Shown here piece after piece: positions 57,605-64,000 of a stretch of DNA of 64,000 bases. The translations under genes and the position numbers were made by a program. The stretch lies in NCBI GenBank assembly GCA_012845835.1, contig JABAKD010000012.1:14014695-14078694 (forward strand), read 5' to 3'. The notes under the pieces were generated by a model, which searched no databases, was not told the origin of the DNA, and saw only the letters and a list, made by a program, of their open reading frames with translations. Within the stretch, counting starts at the first letter, position 1; each line of letters starts with the position of its first letter. This stretch comes from Undaria pinnatifida (taxonomy: Eukaryota; Sar; Phaeophyceae; Laminariales; Alariaceae).

Positions 57605-57910
57605 GCGGGTCGCCAACGTGGTGTAGCGGTTAACCTCGAACACTACTGAGGTTGGAGCCAGGGCTTCAAATCTCGGTATGGAGATTTTTATTTTCCAGAC
57701 ACTCCAACTGCCGAGAGCGCTTTCTTTATAGCGTGGGTGAGCACAATTCGACGCGAGGTTACGAGGGAATAAAGTGCTGCATTTTTCTCGCCATAAAAAT
57801 TAGGCGCGTACCCTAGTGGGGAGGGGGGAGAAGAGCCTGCATATAGTAGTCACCCCGGATCTGAGCTACTTCTACTGTCTAAGGAGGGAGAAAGACAAAT
57901 CAACAGCGCA
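57605..57910 (+). mobile_element. tRNA-derived SINE-like element of a second family
   Basis: GTGGTGTAGCGGTTAAC is a good A-box-like segment and GGCTTCAAATCTC a weak B-box about 45 bp later. The body (57735-57900, ATTCGACGCGAG and GTAGTCACCCCGGATCTGAG) recurs at 46300-46460 and, shorter, at 8060-8130. Confidence 0.5.
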
Positions 57911-58666
57911 AAGATCATAGACGGGATGAGCTAAAAAAACAAATAAAACAATCAAGCGCAACCAATACCTCCAAAAAGGGGAAAAAAAGAAGAAGAAAAA
58001 AACTGCAGTCGTTCGTGTCTCGTCAGTTCTGTCCAGTACCTGGTGTACATCACCACTACTACCACCCTGGCATACAGCAGTAGCACGGTATGTTGCAAAA
58101 AACAGGAACGCTGATGCAGCTGGGCTTTCTACGGAGAATGCGCGCGTTTTTCATTATGATAGTAGCAGGAAGTGCTGGTTGCGTGTCAAGCGTACTTTAC
58201 CGTGTGGAAGACAAGCGGGTGCGATGCAACCAGCACACACGCAAGGAATACGTGCTGCAGCTCCCCGATGGCTGTTCGTATTGAAGCAGTACTAGCAGGA
58301 ATGCCGTTAGCTTTCAACGCTGACGATGTCATCAGACGCACCGACCAACGTCTCCGCTTTTTTTTCCCACCTCAAATATTTCGCCAATGTATGGAGAACG
58401 GGTTGGCGTGGTGAACACTGCACCTTTGGCGTATTTCTTCCGGCGTGGTGAACGCTGCACCTCTAGCGTATTCCTTCCGCGATGGAAACACGATGTTTCT
58501 GCTTCAAGTACGTACGTTTGTTTGTGTTCGCCGGATGCTAAGAGTGAAATGTAGAGCAAATAGACCAGATCACTCACGAAGACACACCACACACAATCAA
58601 AATGATCACCAACACGTAAAGTGACCAAGTGATGAGGTTGCGAGACGTGAAAAACCAATACACAAC

Positions 58667-58698
<32 letters not shown>

Positions 58699-60984
58699 CT
58701 AATAGTACTATTAATAGAGTAGTTTAGTATCGCCTCAAGTAGTACCAAGTAGTAGTAATAGTTGCACCGACATGAGCAGAGATATCAAAGCCTCAAAACC
58801 ATCTCAAGAGGAAAGCAGGAACGCAAAAAAACGCGTGACGGAGAAAAGGAAGGACCCTATCTCCAACACCACGAACAAAACAACGCAAAACAAAAAAACC
58901 CAAAGAAAACCACACCAGTATCAGAGCACCAGCCGCGAGAAACCGCCACCACCGTACACTCCAATTTAGGAATCCATCCAGTGGGCGAAAAGGGACAAAC
59001 CTCGAAAACGTTGTTAGAGTTACTGTACAGAGAGCCGGGGTCGCAGTCGGACGAAGAGATGGAGCAGGCGAAACATACATGTTCGCCATGCGAGCACGAG
59101 GTAGAATATCGGTACAAAATCCGCCATGTAAAGATATCATATCATACAGGCCCGCGCGTTCATTGCGTGGCCACATCACTTTGCTGTATTTGCAGCAACG
59201 TGTATCTCTTGTTTCGTGGTGTGTGACCGCATGATCAGAGCTTGTTTATCTAGGAGGAGGTATCGGCACGGACACTGGTTGTGCTAATATCCAGATGGAC
59301 GGAAACATCAGTGTAAGAAAAACACGCAACGCATCATATTAATAGGATACCGGTATAGTATACATTATATAATTCAATATAATTATATAAATGACATATT
59401 TCTCGGATGTATACGCAGACCGACTTCCCCTCTCAGTGGTTCATATTTTTTGGCTGATGCATGGATTGCTTCATTCATTCGACATACGAGTATACCACCC
59501 TTTGGTTTGTTTGTGTGTTTTCCCTGGGGTGTTCCTCCATTCCAGTGACTGGAGCCTGTCCTGTGACCACGGACTTGAATATGCGAGTGAATGCGAGAAC
59601 AAAAAACAACAACTACGGCTACCAACAAATATTTCACCATCAATTATACGAATATAGCGCGCGAGCGACACAGCAGCCGCTCCAAGATCCGGGCGGGCCT
59701 CAACCAAAGCTCAACCACCGGCGGCGGTAGAGACGCGCCCCTCGGGGACGGCATGGTTGATCCAAACTCCCAGATACAGCAGCAGCATCCTCTATTAATA
59801 ACTGCATCGGCAGTAATGGAAATAATAATTTGAGACACATAAGCACCATAATTCATTCACTACAGCAGCAGCAGCAGCAGCAGTAGCAGCAGCAGGTGTA
59901 CAAATTCGAACGAACGGTCTGCATCCACGCCAGGTGGGGAAGCACTGCTGCTGCTGGTCCCACGCCGGCAACGATGCCGAGAGGGAGAAAGGGATCATGG
60001 AGGGAGGAGGTCTCAGGTTACTGGGGAGCGCGTGTGTGTGGGGGGGGGGCGCCTGAACATACAGGAACAGGGTTTTTCTGACTGTCCCGATATGCCCTTT
60101 TTCGACCCAGCCGGCCCCGGCCCACGCTGCCGCCCTGCCCTGTCCGTTTCTCTCTCTCACTTTCCCTCTCACTCCATAAAACCCTCTGGCTTTCTTGACT
60201 CAGAACATGCGCAAAAGAACGTCCAGTTGGCACATTTATGCCATGCGTCGTCGCGTGTGGTCGCACACTAAGAGGCAAACCAAGCAGGCAGACGCGCTTG
60301 GCGGGGCGGCCTGCTCTAAAACACAACAGTTAGGAATTGCTCGTAGGGGGTGCCAGGTAGCTACTAATAGCTTCAAGGCCGGGCCGCGCATGCCTAAAAC
60401 TAAAGAGCGCACGTCCGTGGGTGATTTTGAGAGCGATGGACTTCCCGCCCAATCGGCCCTTTGCCCCACGTGTCTAGTAGACTAATCTATCACAAAAATA
60501 AAACAGTATGAAAAAAAAACACTCCAGCTACGTATCATACACTATATATTAATTTTAGGGTACAAACTAAAACATTAACGGAGTGATACCTACACCAGGA
60601 AATAAGTTAATATAACATAGCAGGAGCGCTAGAACTGCTTCGTATAGGAATACTAGTACTGCTTCGTGTTTTCATATGGTGTTTTATACTGATTCGCATA
60701 GTACTACTTCGCATAATTCGATATTATGCGAAGTACTACAGTAGTAAAAGTGTCGGTGTCCAGACCCCATTCGTAAGCCACTGCGCTGGGCCGGTCGATA
60801 TTCTGGCGACTTTCTACCACGTCAATAGCCACTACAACCAAAAAAGCCCACACTAAATCCAAGTGGTTCGTATCCAAACAACCAGGAAGGGGTTTATGGG
60901 GACTGTTCAGGGGCCGCGCGCACACAAAAACGCCTCCGGCTAATATTGCAGCGGCGTTGGTGACACCGCGCGCCGCACCACGCT
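57911..60984. other. intergenic stretch, no gene supported
   Basis: GTA trinucleotide run 58669-58697, CAG run 59863-59895, TATTAATA at 58709, 59338 and 59793. 5' exons of the C2-like gene may be here but I could not find a pair of splice sites with C2 homology. Confidence 0.35.
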
Positions 60985-61165
60985 GTCTAACGCTTGCAAC
61001 CTTGCGCAATCCAATGCTTGAGCATATACTGCGCAATCCAATGCTTGAGCATATACTGCGCAATCCAACGTTGTGCGCTGCGCGAGCCAACGTTTGTGCG
61101 TAGCTTGTTCTTTGTAAGCCAAAGCTTGTGCATTGTATAATGCGTCGCACATGCCTACTCTTGTG
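60985..61165 (+). repeat. 29-bp tandem repeat, about four units with decaying copies
   Basis: Units of GCGCAATCCAATGCTTGAGC plus ATATACT, first copies near-identical, later ones diverged. Confidence 0.85.
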
Positions 61166-62052
61166 CATACATTGCACAATCCGCCCCGCTTGTCCATAGC
61201 TTGCGCAAAAGTTACAACCAGTTTCAGGGCGGTGGGACAAGGCGGGCAGCTTGTGGACAAGGCGATTGTTTTTTCATTATTTTTACATACATGCCAAAGC
61301 AAATAACACTTGCGCTGTTCCTGGGAGTCTCCACTGCAATCAAGTACATACTCCGGAGTACCAGGTACCAGGTACGATTCCTAATGCGTAGCATAACTCA
61401 CGCAGAAAAAAAATAACCGCGTTAAGTGCTCGTAAGATACAGCAGTATTACAATAGTGCTATTGATACCAGCTACGAGTAGTTTGTGCAATCACTGTGAT
61501 AATGTCCGGTGTGTAATGCCTTGTGCAAAAACAAGACAATGCGGAAAGGTGTAGCTATACGATTATATACACAGCAGCGTAATAAATACAAGATTCTTCA
61601 AAATATGCCTGGTGCGGAGTACGAATAGCAAAAGCAAGAGAGGGCAGCGAGAGGCTGTACCAACTTCTGTGTATATACACCGCGTAGTCACATTCCAGTG
61701 TATACTACAATCAGTACAACGGAGTGCTATAAATACGATACGGTAGGTGTCACTGCCCTAAAATACTGCCACAATCGTAAGTAGTTGCATGTAAACAGCA
61801 ACAAACAAACATCAACAGGAGGCACTTGCACACCAAAGAACCTCCGGGCCATGACAGAGGAGCTCGTTCCAAGCCCCCAGTCAACACACACTGCGAACAC
61901 AGGACAACACACGAGCAAAAACGCAAACACCCTCAGGAGACACAAATCACGAAACCTTATAGCACTCTTAACACTCTACTAACTTGGCTCAAATACGTGT
62001 ACTACTTCAGAACCTTGGTTATCAGCACATCCATGCACCTGCAATATACCAG

Positions 62053-62327
62053 GTACAGGTCATCCCTCGGGGTACATATCAACTCAACTCTGGGCCTATG
62101 CCCGCGAAAAGGAGCTTCGCGCAGCTTTCGTTGTGCTCACCAGCAAGCGGGCGACAGGCGGACGGCCTTTGACCCCCAAAAAATGTCTCGGAGCCAAACT
62201 TGGCTCGCAGAAGTCTCAGCTCTCCGCAGCGACCGAGCGAAGTCTCTCGTCTCGGACCCGACGGGAACCCTCTAGTTCAGCTTTCAGCAGCGATATCTAT
62301 ATTCAAGTCAATCTTCCCCAACCGTAA
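62053..62327 (+). CDS. unassigned coding-like stretch
   Basis: After a possible acceptor (GGTACAG, 62052-62058) a frame reads STQLWAYAREKELRAAFVVL then TSKRATGGRPLTPKKCLGAK and ends NLPQP before TAA at 62325-62327; ACCGTAAGAG there is also a fair donor. Composition is protein-like and not repetitive, but no start codon, second exon or family is evident. It may be an exon of an unfound gene or a fragment of a mobile-element protein. Confidence 0.25.
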
Positions 62328-63297
62328 GAGTCCGGAGGGTCGCTTTTCAGCAGCGATTGACTGAATGAAATCGGATTAGACAAAACCCAGAGGGTTACCC
62401 GGATGCTTAGCCCTTGGAGAGGGCTTGTCGAGGGAAGAAGACGCGTGACACGCACCGTCCGGTCTCAATTCGCGCGACTCAAAGGGAGTGCGCTAAACAG
62501 ACAGCGGCGCGGAGGAAATCACAGCACGAGCAAGCCGTGATCGGATCCTCTAGAAGTTAGGCTTCGTTGAGTTTTATGGCCAAGGTTTTGTATCTTGTTC
62601 CGTCTTCGGGCGTACTGGTAGCACTCTCCTTATATGATATCTTTTTCCGCCTTCAGGGGTGGTTTTCTTGTCGAGTTGGCTGGGTTGTGAGCACCCGGGG
62701 GGCGGGAGGCGGGGGGGGGGCGGGGGGGGGGGGCGGGTGCTGCTGTTGTGGTGCAGCGGTGAGCTGTTCTCGGCCAGCGCTTTCGAGGGCTCCGCAAAAA
62801 GAAGGTGGAAAAAGTGCCACACCAGCGGAAGGGGGCTGGAATTAAATGTCAGGTAAATGCTCGAGTCCCGAGGTGTGACCTTAGGACGAAAAGTCGGGAA
62901 GAGAGGGGTAGAGGGGGGGGGTGGACTGGCAGAGGAAGCAACGGGGTGCCAAAACCAACAGAGCTGAGCAACGAAAAAACGAGTTTGAAAGAAAAAAGCT
63001 GCCACTGCTTGTGACCGACCGTCGTGCGAAACTCCTTGTAAAACACGTTTTTTTTTCTCATAGTCTCTGCGGGGCCAAGGAAAAATCGACGATGGCGGGC
63101 GCCAGAACCAACAATGGTTGGGGCCGAGAGGACCTCTGCGCCGAATTGTGGGCCGAAACCAAAAAGTGAAATGCACTGCAAAACTGGAAACTGAAAATAT
63201 GTACCTGTGGTACTAAAGATGATATATACTCCGAAGTATAAAATATATACATGTATGTATAATACCATGCACAACAGATAATATACCACCACGCCAT
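62328..63297. other. intergenic stretch, no gene seen
   Basis: G-rich block 62695-62740 and otherwise nothing recognised. Confidence 0.35.
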
Positions 63298-63517
63298 CTG
63301 AAAATATTTATTATTGGATTATTAGAACTGGCTGCCTTGTTCCTCGTGCGTAACGATCTCGCGGCTGGCTGACGAAGAATGTATAATACGGATGGACTTA
63401 CTAACACCCTTCTCTGAAAATATTTATTATTGGATTATTAGAACTGGCTGTCGTGTTCCTCGTGCGTAACGATCTCGCGGCTGGCTGACGAAGAATGTAT
63501 AATACGGATGGACTTAA
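63298..63517 (+). repeat. 116-bp tandem duplication
   Basis: Copies start at 63298 and 63414 (CTGAAAATATTTATTATTGG). They differ at about two positions plus a short end difference; recent. Confidence 0.9.
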
Positions 63518-64000
63518 CCTTTCTTTCTTATACGTACAGATCTGACATGCATACAATATACTTGGTAGTAATGTATTTCGCATTTCTCGTACTCATCTGA
63601 CGGCGCAGCACATATTACATGCTTTTCTTCTACTGAATGTTTTATCAATTATCATTTTGCGTATAACATATTTACATACCAGTATGATATATATACATAT
63701 TCCCCGTTCCCTCTTGTTCAAACGAACCACCTAAAATCGAAATCAGCCATAGTAATAAGCACTTCTACGCAATTGATATCACGTCATTATCTTTCTAGCC
63801 ATTCATGACATAGCTTTAATTCACCCCCCCCAACGCCCCCCCCCCCCCAACACCTCATCCTTCCTCACCACCCGCACGACCGCCTAGGCCTAGCACCACG
63901 CGTATAGCAAACCCCTACATCTATGCTGTTAAAAACCCTTTTGCCCCAACCCCCTCCCCCCCACCCCCCCCCCCGCCCCCACGAACACTCGGCCCTCTCC
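63518..64000. other. right end of window, no gene seen
   Basis: AT-rich to 63815, then C-rich runs up to the edge. No exon-like stretch. Confidence 0.4.

Noticed and set aside
57605-57680. Functional tRNA gene
   Set aside because: A-box is good but B-box deviates and no cloverleaf closes; SINE-like head is a better fit.
60195-60485. 97-codon Arg-rich ORF
   Set aside because: No family resemblance, no splice or promoter support, neighbouring frames equally open; not annotated.

Overview
The window looks like a piece of a repeat-rich, intron-rich eukaryotic nuclear genome. Evidence: recognisable protein families only emerge when short open stretches are joined across GT-AG introns with matching phase. 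The families are eukaryotic (PI31 proteasome regulator, STIMATE/TMEM110, POT/PTR2 transporter, a C2-like protein). There are tRNA-derived SINE-like repeats, MITE-like elements, CAG/CTG tracts and many G/C homopolymers. The style (compact exons, introns of 0.2-7 kb filled with simple repeats) would fit a brown alga or related stramenopile. That placement is inference and was not tested.

Layout. 205-3740 (-): 5' part of a POT/PTR2 proton-coupled transporter that runs off the left edge. 3927-10519 (+): a complete PI31 (PSMF1-type) gene in about nine exons, head-to-head with the transporter (186 bp between start codons). 10520-18063: intergenic repeats and MITEs. 18064 or 20713-31218 (-): a STIMATE/TMEM110 homologue in five clear exons plus a possible sixth; its 7.3-kb first intron carries a 176-bp triplication with an Arg-rich ORF and a 1.1-kb inverted-repeat element. 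31415-38090 (+): a large, low-complexity, probably nuclear protein, head-to-head with STIMATE (196 bp between start codons). 38091-52057: about 14 kb without a gene I can support, made of tandem repeats, SINEs and MITEs. 52058-56640 (-): 3' part of a gene with a C2-like domain and a long disordered C-terminus. 56641-64000: repeats, one doubtful coding stretch near 62.1 kb, nothing else supported.

The most interesting signals are: partial exon duplications inside introns of two genes (one still looks spliceable); an exactly 176-bp tandem triplication that copies a TATA-like box, leader and start codon in front of an ORF; an excess of the palindromic octamer TATTAATA; several MITE/SINE families with copies close enough to align by eye; and the divergent pairing of both well-supported gene pairs. 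All exon boundaries come from reading the sequence by hand, with phase as the check; no RNA evidence or database search was available.
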